A stretch of DNA of 64,000 nt from an uncultured Bacteroidales bacterium (GCA_900317885.1 ONIM01000001.1:51813-115812); one strand, 5' to 3'. Positions 17,217 through 27,740 are shown, counted from the first letter of the stretch. Translations and numbers: made by a program. Notes: a model not told the origin generated them from the sequence alone.

Positions 17217-20200
17217 TACTTAACTACCTTTCCTGTTGCGTCGAAGACGCGTCCGTTATACAATATATACATCTTATCTTTATAAATGAATTTACGTGGT
17301 TTAGCCTCCTCGCGCGGATTCTCCATACCTGTAGCTACAGCCGGTGCACCCAGCGGCTGACGGCTGATATAGAAGCGGTTGGTATCGCCTTCCTCGTACG
17401 TGAACAAGTAATTATTCTCGTTACTAATCAGCGTCGCGGTGGTCAACTTCAAGTCATTGAGGTAATACTCGTCATCGCCTACGTAATGGAACGTGAACAG
17501 ATATTGATTTCCGTCTTTGCTCGGAGCGAAACCAAGTACTGTGCCCTCGATATCCGGTTTTGCCAAGAAGGACATATTACCTGTTTCGCTTTGCGCATAG
17601 AGTTGAGCGGAGCGGTCATCGCATTCTGCGTATTTTGCTTCCCATCCATTATCAAACTCATCGCTGAAACGGTCATCCTCAAGCAGCCATACATCGGTGC
17701 GGGTCTTCACGCCACTGACGCGCACACGCATTGTGGACATCAGGCTCTTCTTTGCACCCGAGGAACGGCGAGCCGGAGCATGTTGTTTCTCCGTCAGGTT
17801 ATCGGATATAATATTCACGTCGCGAACCAACTTGTCGTAATTCAGCGTCAGCGAGGTCTCTGTACCTGTTGTCACTTGGAAGGCTTGCATTGCCGGAATG
17901 ACTTTCAATCCGTCATAGCCATCCAGAGAGGGCACATTGATAGGAATAGATACCCATTGACCGGCGCTTACATTTCCATCGTTATCTGCCGTAGCCGTCA
18001 CATATACAGCATTCTCTCTCACTCCATCCTGCGTTCCGTCGCGGCCGGTGCAATAGATCATTACGTTTGGAGTTGCACTGCCGAAGTCGCTTGCCTCAAA
18101 GTTCGCAATCTGAATCGGCGCCGTCCAGGAGTTACCGATGAGGTTCTCTCCGTCACCGCCGGAGGTTGTTTTCGTCAGCGTGACTGTTCTGTCCTCCGTA
18201 GGAGCCAGAGGTCCATAGAATGTCTCAGTATGACCTTCCGGCAGCGAGAGACCGATACCCTCAAAGGCATGCAGATGAGTACCGATTCTCTTTCTGATCC
18301 AACCTTCTGTCTCATCATAGAGATACGTTACTGCACCATAGAAGAACTCCCCGACATATGCATCCTGAATAGGAATTGCCACATACGACCAGTATGATTT
18401 CTTCTTGTTGGTTCCTTCCATGATTTCCCAGTACGACGGGCTGTACATCTGTACCGTAGCTTGCGTCTCGCCCTCGGAGTTATCGAAGATCAGCGCACCT
18501 TGAGCGTCTGCAGAAGCCAGAATTGTCAAGTTTCCTGCCGATGTAGGACGTGCCTCATAATAGTTAGGAGCGGTTGCCGCCTGTACTTTTCCATCGACTA
18601 CCAGCGCACCGCCGGCTGCGATAGTCAGACTACCTCCTGTTACCGGTACTGATTTATAGTTACCGTCAGGCACAATCTTTACTCTGGCGACATGGGCTTT
18701 TTGCCCATTTCTAATCTCACATGGTGCGAGGATACGGACTTCCTGGGTCTTATCCGGTAATGTTGCTCCTGACCAGTTGGCAACATTATGCCAGTTCCTC
18801 GCATCACCGCTTGCGCCGCCTAAGAAGTAGTTGGAGCAGTCCTCTATATCTTCCGCGTTCTTCTTCATCAGGTAGTTGAGGGCATTGATTACAACGGTCT
18901 CACCGTCCTCCGACAGACGCTCCATCGCGTAACTGTTGATTCCCAATACCATCATACGGGCTTTCATGTTTGTCTGGCGTTCGGCACCGACTTGCAGGTC
19001 TGTTCCGGAACCGTTGTCTATCAGACCTAATGCCAGCAGATCCATTTCGCCGGTTGTGAAACCTTGGAGCGCTGCTGTATCCGAAGCATGACTGCTTTTG
19101 CCCACTGCATCCAATTCGGCATATCTGGATCGGGTACTGTCTACCATGTTCACGCGGTACATGATATCATCCCCTTCGCCTAATGTCTCGGGCGAAGTGC
19201 CGGAGAAAATCTCATGGTCCTTACATTGCAGCAGCATGTTGTACTGACGTCTGGTAGGCGTAGTCCGGGTACCTACAACACCTTTGGAGCGCCAGTTAGC
19301 CAGACCGCTCACATAGGCCTCCATCGTCAGTATCGGACGGATGTCTATCAGCGAACCGATGGCGTCCACATAACTCTTGCCGTTCACACCCTTCGTACCC
19401 GTATTCGGATAGTCAGTGATGCAGAGGATATCGTACTGCGAGTAGTACTCTTTCAGTTTCTTCTCGTCGTCGGTAGAGTAGATATTGGTCGGTTGAACGG
19501 CGAAGTTATTCGCGATGGCGTTGTACAACGGGACTTTGGTTGTCTGGTTAGCGGAAATGCCTTCCGTCCAGCCGCCTTTGCCTTTTCCTGTTACCACGAA
19601 TGCCAGCACGTGCTTGTCGGTATTCTTCTGGTGAACGATGGTGATTGTTTTTCCGCTCATCACTGTTTCCGAACCGCAAGAGTTGTACACCGTCAGCGTC
19701 AGCGTGTAGGATTTATCCTCGCCGGTCTCGTTAGCCGAAGGCTCTTTGCCTGTCAGATAAACGATGCCTTCCTGCTCATATATATCGCCGGCCGCCGTCA
19801 AACCGGTTGTGTTGGTAGGACTCCAAGCTACACTCTTGAGACTTGTTCCCTCGCCTAATTGCCAGAGGGCGATATCCGGCGTCGGACGACCGTTCTTGAT
19901 ATACCATTTCTCTATGATTGGCGTAACGTCCACTTCGGATGCGGCGCTGACCACCTTGATGGTGTTCGAGCGTTTGGCGGCCGCCTTTTCGCAATCCTTA
20001 TACGCTTTCGCGGAATAGTTACCCGGAGTGGTGGTTGATAGCACGCTGGTGGTTGTCGTCGGGTTGGTGATGGTATAACTGCCGCCGTTGCTGATTTCCG
20101 CATCGCCGTTGTACCATTGTACGGTTGCTCCCTCTATATGGGTCAATGTCAGTCCAACCGGAACCGAACATACCTCGGTACTACCGCTCGTCACTGCAAT

Positions 20201-23200
20201 CACGCCGGCGGGTTCCTCGCAGGTCACTTCTGTTACATTGATAGTATAGCTTGCCGTTGCGCTTTTGTAGCATCCCGAGCGGGAAAGAGTAGCTGTAATA
20301 ACCGCCGTACCTGCCGCAACGAGCGTTACCTCGCCCGTCGCAGTATTGACAGATGCAATCTCCGGATGGTTGCTGCTATACGTAATGGTTCCTAACGTAT
20401 TGCTGTTCGCTCCGGTAACAGAGGCTGTATTGGTAAAGTTAGCATCTGATGTCTGCTTGTTAAGCGGTCCTGCCGATGCAAAGGCCAAAGTGGTGGTCAG
20501 AGTTCCTCCTCCGCTGGCGGGAACTAATTCGATAAGTACGTTAAGCTCTTTCGTTCCTCCGGAGATAACAACACCTTTTTCACTACCTGCTACGAAGTCC
20601 ATCACTACCTCTTTAGTCTGGATGATGGAGCTTCCGGATTCAAAGGTAAATGTCTTTTCCGTTGTCCCGTTAGAGACGGTGAATGTACTACTCTCGTCAC
20701 TGGAGGTATTACGACCTATAATGCGTATCTTCGTGAACGACAAAGCTTCATTGGTCCAACGGATAGTAGCCCCGTTGTTTTTCGCTAATTTGAGCGTTAT
20801 TAAACGGTTGTCACTGGAACCGCTTGTTGTGAAAGAGCCGTCATTTTTCCAATAGTAACCGCTCTTATTTGTAGCGGAAATGCTGAATCCGTCCGTTGAA
20901 GTCATATCCGTAAAGGTCGTATTGCCGGCCGAGTACCAATTGGATGCAGTATTGTAAGCACGGAAAGCAGCGGAACTGGATACATTGGTAGCGTCGGCAT
21001 TGGAATATCCGATTACATAGGAGTTATCGCTATCTCCACCTCCCGCGCAGGCGCTATATGTCAAGTCCTTCTCGGAAACCAACTCGTTGTAGTTAGTCGT
21101 CTCCGGGAGTGAAAGAACGAACGGGATAGTCGAGCCATACGTTTCCGTATCAAACGAGGTCAGGACATCAAATTTCACCTCGATATATTTCTTGCCGGCG
21201 TCTGCACCTATGGTTACTTTCGTTATGGCTATGCCCGTTGGCGCGGTGAGCATAGATGCGGTTAATGTACCGTCCCATGTCGTTTGATCCACCGTTGCAC
21301 GGATAGAATAACCGCCACCACCGTAGTTCACACTGCTCGGATTGGTCCATGTGACGGTTGGATTGGACTTGGAAGCACGGACGGTGATACCTACCGTCGG
21401 GGTCTTAACCGTTCCGCAGTCGTTCGTCAACTCGCACCAGTAATAGCGTATAGCGAAGGCGGCAGTCGTGCTCGGCGTAAAGCTGGCACTGGTTGCGCCG
21501 GTCTCTTCTGTCTTGGTTGCATCCGAACGATCATTCACGGTGTTGTAATACCATTGATAACTATCCGCATTCTCTGGGTTGGTCACAGTGATAGCACTTG
21601 CCGAGGCACCTACCGTGTACTCTGTTTCATCATAACTCATGCCTTCAAATGTCGCCGGTGAGCAGTCCTTACAGCGCTCTACAGCGAAAGCGTAGATATA
21701 GTGGTTCTGCTCGGTAGTGCCCGAACTACGATGGATAGTCAGACTGCGGTTGCCGCTCGTCACACCGCTTAACGTAGCTTCGTTCCAACCAAGAACAGGA
21801 GTCTCTACGGTAGCTACTTCTGTTCCGGCTGCGGTGGTTCCTTGGAAGATATGCAGCTTGCTGTCGCCTTGGTCGGAAAGGTTGGTGATATATACTTTCA
21901 CCTTGTCACCGTTCTGGAACTGCTCAACGCTTGCCAACTGCAGATAGACATAATTGTTGCTACCAATCTTGTATCCGGTGTTGCCACCATGGGAAGCTGT
22001 CGTGTTTTCGAGTTTCACGCCGTAACCGCCTGTCTCGGCAATCTTCGTTCCCGAGTCGGTTCCGGTGCTTGTACCCGAAACAATCACTTTGGCTATCTCC
22101 GTACAACCGGAGCTCGCGGTTACTACTACTGTGAAGACTGCCGAATTAGCCGACTGGCTGTCGCCACCGCCGCAGTCATTTGTTACGGTGCACTTGAAGG
22201 TATAGGTACCTGCTGCGGGCTCTGTCAGCGTCAGACGGGATGTATTGGCTCCTGTTGCCTTAGCCGCATCAGCAATAGTCGTACCATCAGAATTGGTCCA
22301 TGCGTACGATACCGTACCGGTCAATGCGTCTGGATTACCCAAGGTCACATTCAGCGACTTGGTCTCCGCCGTCGTCATATTCGTCGTGCTGGCGATATTG
22401 GTGATATTCGGCGTCTTGCACTCTTCTTCATCCTCTTCACACGGACGGGTGATAGTAATAGAGCGAATTTCCACTGCACTACTGTTTTTCCAGAAATACA
22501 GGGTTCCGCCGCCTATAATATCTTTACCGGAAGCAGCATTGGTATTTGCCAGCGTGATCGAATAGGTATAAGGATCGGAAGAACCGGTCTTTGTCATTGT
22601 TGGTGTGGTAGTACGGGTGGTCGTCTTGGTTATATAAGGCTGGTAAGCTGTTCTTGTGGTTATAGTTATCACATCACCCGCTTGCAATGTGTTACCTCCG
22701 GAAAGAACTACCTTTAAATACACGTCATTACTTCCTAAATAGATAGTATTGTTCTTGATAACATCTTTATTAGAAGAAGCAGTAGTATTATAGATGGATG
22801 GCGTTCCCCCAGAATACGAAGTCAAGCGGCTCGTCAGTTCAGAAGTCATTTCTGTGCTTGCGCTTAATTTATAATCCGCTGCAGACGGATTTACTACCAT
22901 CGAGAACAGTGTTGTCGGTGTGCACTCATCATCTGCCGCTTCCGTAGTGAAACTTGTCTGCGTACCATAAGCCGTTCCAAAACCGTTGGTCGCGTACGGG
23001 CGGACATAATATGTGGTCTCTGCCGTCAGACCCGTCAGGTCTTTGCTAAATGATGTGCCTGTGCTCGCATAGGATGTACCTACCTCATGCTGCGTTACGC
23101 CGCTACCACCAATTTCAGGATTAGCACTCTCACTTATTACAAATCCGTATTCGGTTATCGTACAACTGCCTGTGCCCAAAGAAGAAATACCGCCCGTACA

Positions 23201-26200
23201 ACTTACTGTCGCCGTCGTAGAGCCTACGCTGCTGTTCGATCCCGCCGTAACCGTCGGAGCGGTAGTACAAGCTACTGCTGCATCGAATTTAACAGCGTAT
23301 AATGTTGTTGAGCCTGCTGTAGCATATAAATAATAGGTTCCAGCTGTTACATCTAATGTATAATTATAATATTCATTTGTTTGAGATGCTACAAGAGCTG
23401 TTCCGGCAACACCCTCTTTACCTAATTTTATATCCTTTCCGTTTCGTACCCAAACTGTAAGTGTTCCTGTAGAGGGAATTATGAACTTAATAGCATAATT
23501 GGTTGGAGTATTACTTGATAAAGATGCTCCCGTGCCAAAATAGTAGGAGTTTGCAAAGTCAATCCCATTTACAGTTTTAGCATCACTTTTTACTTTCATT
23601 GTTGTACCAGTTGCACCGCTACCCGTTCCTATTAATTCGAATTTTGAGTTAGCAGAGATACCATCAACAAACTGATCGGAACTTGTAATGGTTGTTCCAT
23701 TCGGCACCATAACTGCCACATCATACCTCGTCCCACTGACCAATGCCGTCAGACTTGCTGCAGCCTTAGTGGTGAAACTGATATTGCTCAATGCTGCACT
23801 GCTGTTACCCACGGCGTCGGTGACTGCTCCCGCTGCTGTAGCCAGAGTAACCGTCGTGGAGTTGGATGCCCCCGAATATGCGATATTCACCTTGGTATTG
23901 TTCGAACCATCTATAGCCACTGCGCCCTTGGTAGCGTTAGTCAGGGTAAACTTAGTCGCATCCACAGAAGCTATCGCCTCGCTGAATGTCAGCACAATCG
24001 TACCGCTCGTATTCACGTTGGTTGCACTATTGGCAGGAACAGACGAACTCAAAGTAGGAGCCGTGTCATCGATTGTATAACTTGCCGAACTAACCGCACT
24101 GTTTACTCCACCATTCGAAGCCACTACGTAGAGGTAAGTAGCCGAACTGGATATACCGCTTGTTGTTACTGTGGCTGCTCCGCTTGTTCCTGCTGTACCA
24201 CTGGACACTATAGTTGCAGCAGCCGGAGCCGATGAAGAACTACTCCATTGATAATAAACCGTACTACCAGTCGATCCGGTTACCGTTACAGTTGTTCCGC
24301 TCTTGACTGTCGATCCTGAAGCCGGAGAGAATGTCCCTACCGTCGGTGCAGCCGAGACCGTAATCGCTTTGCTTACTTGCACCTCGCAACCGGTGCCGTT
24401 ACTGATGTTACACCAATAAGTGCCGGCATCGCCTACGACACAGGAAGCCTTAGTGAACGTTGCGCTGGATCCGACAGACGAACCGGCAGATGCCGTTGCC
24501 CAATCTGCACCCTTGTACCAAGTATAAGTCGTACTTCCGCTTGTTCCTGTTGCTGAAGCCGTCAGGCTTATCGTATTCCCTGCCGTATATGCAGTAGTAC
24601 CACTAATATTCGGCGAAGTTGGCGCGGAACAAGAAGGCGCTGCAGCTGTTACCGTTATTGCTCCGGAAACGGCGGAAGTAGTAGAGTTACAACCCGTTTC
24701 CGAAACGACGCAGTAGTAATACTTAGTACCAGCCGAAGTTGTTGGCGGAGTATAAGAAGCACTCGTAGCGCCACCAATAATCGTTCCACCCGTATTACTT
24801 GCTGTTGTATTACTATACCACTGATAACTCAAGGTCGTTCCACTCGATACCAATTTTGTTGCCGTTACCGACAATGGAGTTGCAGATGCACCTTGAGCAT
24901 ATTCTGCTCCACTTAAACTCGATGAAGTAATCGTCGGTGTCCCAGGCTTAAGAGAAAAACCCCAGAATTGCGACTCCTGATTACTCAAAGATGTAATTTG
25001 AATAGTATACGCTGTACCAGGTGTTAGGGTGTAACGACGAATTGTTTTATCCGTAGAAAGATCTTTCGTGTCATCAGAACCATTTATCTTAACTTGCAGA
25101 TATTTTTTATTACCTTTTGTACTATTATTATCTTTGCCGACTATCGCTAATTCAGAATAGCCTTTGACGTAAAGTAATAATCCTTGCCCTTCAGCAGTAA
25201 GTTTAAGTCCATCTACAGTTCCACATGATGCGAATTCAGTGCCTGTAAAATCTTGAGATCCACTACCGTTATTTCCTATAGCGGTTCCAGATAGCCACTC
25301 TCCTCCAGAATCAAAATTACCAGTCGCTGTTGCATAACTCAATACACATGCCGATCCTTTTGATGTAACTCTAGCTGCTGCTCCTACATACACTTTACTA
25401 CTAGATATACCAAATAAATATCTCTCATATCCGATTCCGCTAACATCTGTTAAAGTCTTACCATATCCGCCCGAACCCGTCGCTGTCACATACTTGCCCG
25501 GCTCGTGCGCGGAAAGCCATTTTGCATATAGTACTTTATTTCCCGTAGAGCCGGAGGGAATAGAGGTAACTCGAGTTTTGCAATCTTCATCAGAGCACCA
25601 ACCTGCAAATACATAACCGTCTTTTGTCGGAGCTTGTAACGTTATAGTAGATGAAGTTACACCATAACTGCTTGGGTTGCTAGGATGATTCGTAGCACCC
25701 GTCATATTATTGTAGGTTATGGTGTACGAATTTGCCTCAAAATAGGCATAAACAGTCGTTTCCTTGGGGGAATAAGTTCTATATGGACTAGTTTCGGATA
25801 ATCTGGATCCATCTGCATACCAACCCCTAAATGTATATCCATCTACCACATTAGCAACTGTAAGAGTACACCTTGTGCTAACATATCCCATAGTATAAGT
25901 ACCTGATGTCCCTCCAACTGCCAATACACCATCCTTGCTCGAACTACTATTACAAGCAGTCGCACTTCCATAACTATAACGATTCACGCTAACTTTACCC
26001 TTACTTGCACCCTCTTCATACGAATCTTCTCCAAAAGCTTTTATTTTGGCTTTAAATGTTATGTCCCAGTTGAGCCCGCCATAAGCATCATATCTATCAC
26101 GATTTAGTTCCATGCCATTACTCGATGAAACAGGTCTGTATAAATAGAACTTACCGGAAAGAATGGAATTAGAATAATTAACAGGAAAAGTAGCAGTATA

Positions 26201-27046
26201 TTTAGAAGCAGTTGACACATTACCAGGTCCCCATTCACCATCACTCCAGGAAGAATTACTTCCAATAAATGCACAATAAGTTGCATCTTCCCATACATGA
26301 TTGGCTTTACCATCTAGATAAACATACCACAAATTGGTATTGGATATTTGTGTCAATGGATATACGCGAGAATAACTATTATGACCAATTACAAGGTACT
26401 TATATGTATTAGACCACTGCGTTGCGGAATTATCAAAATACACATAACCACCATTGACAACCTGATCTTTGGATAATGCTTGCCAACTACCATAGTAAAA
26501 AGTATTGGTTGAGTTATACATCATCCATCCATCATACACTTGGTTAGACCATTCTTGATAATTATTACTTTTCAGTTTGCGCAAGAATTGTATCTGTTGT
26601 GCTCCGTCTTTACATAAATTTGTGGGATTTCCTTTCCAAATAGCCTTTCCATCTTTAGTCCAAGCTGTTTTAGTCATACTATAGGTTTCCCATGCGTCAT
26701 TGCCATCGCACCGCTTATTTAAATTAAGTTGGCAGTATTTCGTAGACTCATCCCAATATTCGCCCCATAAATCCTCTGGACAAAAGTATATTTCCATGGA
26801 ATACGCCCACGCCATACCGATATTAGCCATACTCATCACAAGTACAGCAAAAATCATGGCAACGTGCTTCCATGCGCGCGCAGTGAAAACGGCAGAGAAT
26901 ACCCGGGGGGTAGCCAAATCACGGCAACGACACGGATTCGACACGGAATCGGGTTGGGGGCAATACCTACTCATTTGCACATTTCGAGGTACTTGACCGT
27001 CATTCTTCGACGCATTTTGATTTAAGTTAAAGTAATTGTGTTTCAT
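17216..27046 (-). CDS. Giant secreted multidomain protein 2 (3276 aa)
   Basis: Has an unusually long signal region: about 60 polar residues beginning MKHNYFNLNQ, then VAMIFAVLVMSMANIGMAWA (62-81). A possible starch-binding-like module follows (YVYFDNSATQWSNTYKYLV, about 195-270). Two InlB-type repeats lie near 390-510, then several Ig-like and Fn3-like domains and an SbsA-type Ig domain near 995-1100 (DDTAPTLSSSVPANSATNV). The Rossmann-like domain shared with giants 1 and 3 is near 2475-2737 (VLAFVVTG, YDILCITD, AIGSLIDIRPILTMEAYV), followed by a beta-strand repeat region (GSLTIAAGGALVVDGKV). The tail MYILYNGRVFDATGKVVK is nearly the same as in giant 3. Probably extracellular and surface-linked; the repeat domains suggest adhesion or glycan binding. 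No consensus promoter is visible upstream. Confidence 0.85.
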   Translation of the reverse strand: MKHNYFNLNQNASKNDGQVPRNVQMSRYCPQPDSVSNPCRCRDLATPRVFSAVFTARAWKHVAMIFAVLVMSMANIGMAWAYSMEIYFCPEDLWGEYWDESTKYCQLNLNKRCDGNDAWETYSMTKTAWTKDGKAIWKGNPTNLCKDGAQQIQFLRKLKSNNYQEWSNQVYDGWMMYNSTNTFYYGSWQALSKDQVVNGGYVYFDNSATQWSNTYKYLVIGHNSYSRVYPLTQISNTNLWYVYLDGKANHVWEDATYCAFIGSNSSWSDGEWGPGNVSTASKYTATFPVNYSNSILSGKFYLYRPVSSSNGMELNRDRYDAYGGLNWDITFKAKIKAFGEDSYEEGASKGKVSVNRYSYGSATACNSSSSKDGVLAVGGTSGTYTMGYVSTRCTLTVANVVDGYTFRGWYADGSRLSETSPYRTYSPKETTVYAYFEANSYTITYNNMTGATNHPSNPSSYGVTSSTITLQAPTKDGYVFAGWCSDEDCKTRVTSIPSGSTGNKVLYAKWLSAHEPGKYVTATGSGGYGKTLTDVSGIGYERYLFGISSSKVYVGAAARVTSKGSACVLSYATATGNFDSGGEWLSGTAIGNNGSGSQDFTGTEFASCGTVDGLKLTAEGQGLLLYVKGYSELAIVGKDNNSTKGNKKYLQVKINGSDDTKDLSTDKTIRRYTLTPGTAYTIQITSLSNQESQFWGFSLKPGTPTITSSSLSGAEYAQGASATPLSVTATKLVSSGTTLSYQWYSNTTASNTGGTIIGGATSASYTPPTTSAGTKYYYCVVSETGCNSTTSAVSGAITVTAAAPSCSAPTSPNISGTTAYTAGNTISLTASATGTSGSTTYTWYKGADWATASAGSSVGSSATFTKASCVVGDAGTYWCNISNGTGCEVQVSKAITVSAAPTVGTFSPASGSTVKSGTTVTVTGSTGSTVYYQWSSSSSAPAAATIVSSGTAGTSGAATVTTSGISSSATYLYVVASNGGVNSAVSSASYTIDDTAPTLSSSVPANSATNVNTSGTIVLTFSEAIASVDATKFTLTNATKGAVAIDGSNNTKVNIAYSGASNSTTVTLATAAGAVTDAVGNSSAALSNISFTTKAAASLTALVSGTRYDVAVMVPNGTTITSSDQFVDGISANSKFELIGTGSGATGTTMKVKSDAKTVNGIDFANSYYFGTGASLSSNTPTNYAIKFIIPSTGTLTVWVRNGKDIKLGKEGVAGTALVASQTNEYYNYTLDVTAGTYYLYATAGSTTLYAVKFDAAVACTTAPTVTAGSNSSVGSTTATVSCTGGISSLGTGSCTITEYGFVISESANPEIGGSGVTQHEVGTSYASTGTSFSKDLTGLTAETTYYVRPYATNGFGTAYGTQTSFTTEAADDECTPTTLFSMVVNPSAADYKLSASTEMTSELTSRLTSYSGGTPSIYNTTASSNKDVIKNNTIYLGSNDVYLKVVLSGGNTLQAGDVITITTRTAYQPYITKTTTRTTTPTMTKTGSSDPYTYSITLANTNAASGKDIIGGGTLYFWKNSSAVEIRSITITRPCEEDEEECKTPNITNIASTTNMTTAETKSLNVTLGNPDALTGTVSYAWTNSDGTTIADAAKATGANTSRLTLTEPAAGTYTFKCTVTNDCGGGDSQSANSAVFTVVVTASSGCTEIAKVIVSGTSTGTDSGTKIAETGGYGVKLENTTASHGGNTGYKIGSNNYVYLQLASVEQFQNGDKVKVYITNLSDQGDSKLHIFQGTTAAGTEVATVETPVLGWNEATLSGVTSGNRSLTIHRSSGTTEQNHYIYAFAVERCKDCSPATFEGMSYDETEYTVGASASAITVTNPENADSYQWYYNTVNDRSDATKTEETGATSASFTPSTTAAFAIRYYWCELTNDCGTVKTPTVGITVRASKSNPTVTWTNPSSVNYGGGGYSIRATVDQTTWDGTLTASMLTAPTGIAITKVTIGADAGKKYIEVKFDVLTSFDTETYGSTIPFVLSLPETTNYNELVSEKDLTYSACAGGGDSDNSYVIGYSNADATNVSSSAAFRAYNTASNWYSAGNTTFTDMTSTDGFSISATNKSGYYWKNDGSFTTSGSSDNRLITLKLAKNNGATIRWTNEALSFTKIRIIGRNTSSDESSTFTVSNGTTEKTFTFESGSSIIQTKEVVMDFVAGSEKGVVISGGTKELNVLIELVPASGGGTLTTTLAFASAGPLNKQTSDANFTNTASVTGANSNTLGTITYSSNHPEIASVNTATGEVTLVAAGTAVITATLSRSGCYKSATASYTINVTEVTCEEPAGVIAVTSGSTEVCSVPVGLTLTHIEGATVQWYNGDAEISNGGSYTITNPTTTTSVLSTTTPGNYSAKAYKDCEKAAAKRSNTIKVVSAASEVDVTPIIEKWYIKNGRPTPDIALWQLGEGTSLKSVAWSPTNTTGLTAAGDIYEQEGIVYLTGKEPSANETGEDKSYTLTLTVYNSCGSETVMSGKTITIVHQKNTDKHVLAFVVTGKGKGGWTEGISANQTTKVPLYNAIANNFAVQPTNIYSTDDEKKLKEYYSQYDILCITDYPNTGTKGVNGKSYVDAIGSLIDIRPILTMEAYVSGLANWRSKGVVGTRTTPTRRQYNMLLQCKDHEIFSGTSPETLGEGDDIMYRVNMVDSTRSRYAELDAVGKSSHASDTAALQGFTTGEMDLLALGLIDNGSGTDLQVGAERQTNMKARMMVLGINSYAMERLSEDGETVVINALNYLMKKNAEDIEDCSNYFLGGASGDARNWHNVANWSGATLPDKTQEVRILAPCEIRNGQKAHVARVKIVPDGNYKSVPVTGGSLTIAAGGALVVDGKVQAATAPNYYEARPTSAGNLTILASADAQGALIFDNSEGETQATVQMYSPSYWEIMEGTNKKKSYWSYVAIPIQDAYVGEFFYGAVTYLYDETEGWIRKRIGTHLHAFEGIGLSLPEGHTETFYGPLAPTEDRTVTLTKTTSGGDGENLIGNSWTAPIQIANFEASDFGSATPNVMIYCTGRDGTQDGVRENAVYVTATADNDGNVSAGQWVSIPINVPSLDGYDGLKVIPAMQAFQVTTGTETSLTLNYDKLVRDVNIISDNLTEKQHAPARRSSGAKKSLMSTMRVRVSGVKTRTDVWLLEDDRFSDEFDNGWEAKYAECDDRSAQLYAQSETGNMSFLAKPDIEGTVLGFAPSKDGNQYLFTFHYVGDDEYYLNDLKLTTATLISNENNYLFTYEEGDTNRFYISRQPLGAPAVATGMENPREEAKPRKFIYKDKMYILYNGRVFDATGKVVK

Positions 27047-27116
27047 TGTATTTTTGTGTTTTTATTATTATTCTGGTGTTTTTATGTTATTCAATTCAGC
27101 CTGTTCCTTTTTTTCA

Positions 27117-27200
27117 GCTTGTATCTTTTTTGAGCTTGTATTTTTAGCTTGTATCTTTTTTGAGCTTGTATTTTAGCTTGTATCTTTTTGCCGGACATAC
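27117..27200. repeat. Tandem AGCTTGTATCTTTTT repeats
   Basis: Five imperfect copies of AGCTTGTATYTTTT(TTG) lie one after another between giant 2 and the toxin terminator. The last copy runs into a 71-base block (27175-27246) that recurs almost exactly at 40865-40935. Confidence 0.8.
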
Positions 27201-27210
27201 ACGCACAAAA

Positions 27211-27245
27211 AAAGCGGTAAGTCCGCATACTGGATTTACCGCTTT
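27211..27245 (-). terminator. Terminator after the first RelE/ParE module
   Basis: AAAGCGGTAA (27211-27220) pairs with TTACCGCTTT (27236-27245); on the minus strand a T run follows. It is located 26 bases after the toxin stop. A nearly identical copy follows the second RelE/ParE toxin at 40900-40934. Confidence 0.85.
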
Positions 27246-27270
27246 GAAATAAATGTATATGATTTGGATG

Positions 27271-27573
27271 TTAGTAAATTATCATGCTTTGAGGAACGAC
27301 TCTTTCTATTACTACGAGATCATCCTCTATGGAATATAATATCGCTAATTTCTTATAGTTGATACGCCTAATAGGTACTCCGTATCGGGCAGAAAGAGCC
27401 ATATCTATCGCCAAGGCGTCAGCTCCTCGCTCCAAACTACGCATCTTGCTGAGCAACCCTTGGTAATAAAGCGCAGCAGTCATAGGAGCTAACACTTGAT
27501 TACAGATAAAGTCATATACTCTATCCGCATCATCCAAGGCTTGATCACTTAATTTGACGGAAAAGTGCCTCAT
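27271..27573 (-). CDS. RelE/ParE-family toxin
   Basis: 100 aa, usual length for the ParE/RelE fold. The N-terminal pattern (FSVKLSDQALDDADRVYDFI) and the C-terminal strands (YGVPIRRINYKKLAILYSIEDDLVVIERVV) fit plasmid-stabilisation-type toxins. RelE members cleave mRNA on the ribosome and ParE members poison gyrase; which applies here cannot be decided. The start overlaps the antitoxin stop by four bases (ATGA). Confidence 0.8.
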   Translation of the reverse strand: MRHFSVKLSDQALDDADRVYDFICNQVLAPMTAALYYQGLLSKMRSLERGADALAIDMALSARYGVPIRRINYKKLAILYSIEDDLVVIERVVPQSMIIY

Positions 27574-27740
27574 TGCAACAATTCCCGAATATCATTCACC
27601 CCGTAATGTTGTCCGAGTTTCTTGCCTAATCTATCAGCGAACTCATCAATAGAATGCAATGCTCTTCCTGTACTAACTGAAAGCATCGGCTCATGCATTT
27701 TGCCAAAATTTCTTTCTGATGTCGGTTGTGTGGTTACCAT
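27570..27740 (-). CDS. Antitoxin of the first RelE/ParE module
   Basis: 56 aa from ATG 27740 (MVTTQPTSERNF...). The start is chosen because a consensus promoter ends just before it and because the second module's antitoxin begins almost the same way (MVATQPTFNQVF). The acidic C-terminal part (SIDEFADRLGKKLGQHYG) probably wraps the toxin. The family is not recognised; the call rests on size, coupling and the neighbouring toxin. Confidence 0.7.
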   Translation of the reverse strand: MVTTQPTSERNFGKMHEPMLSVSTGRALHSIDEFADRLGKKLGQHYGVNDIRELLQ

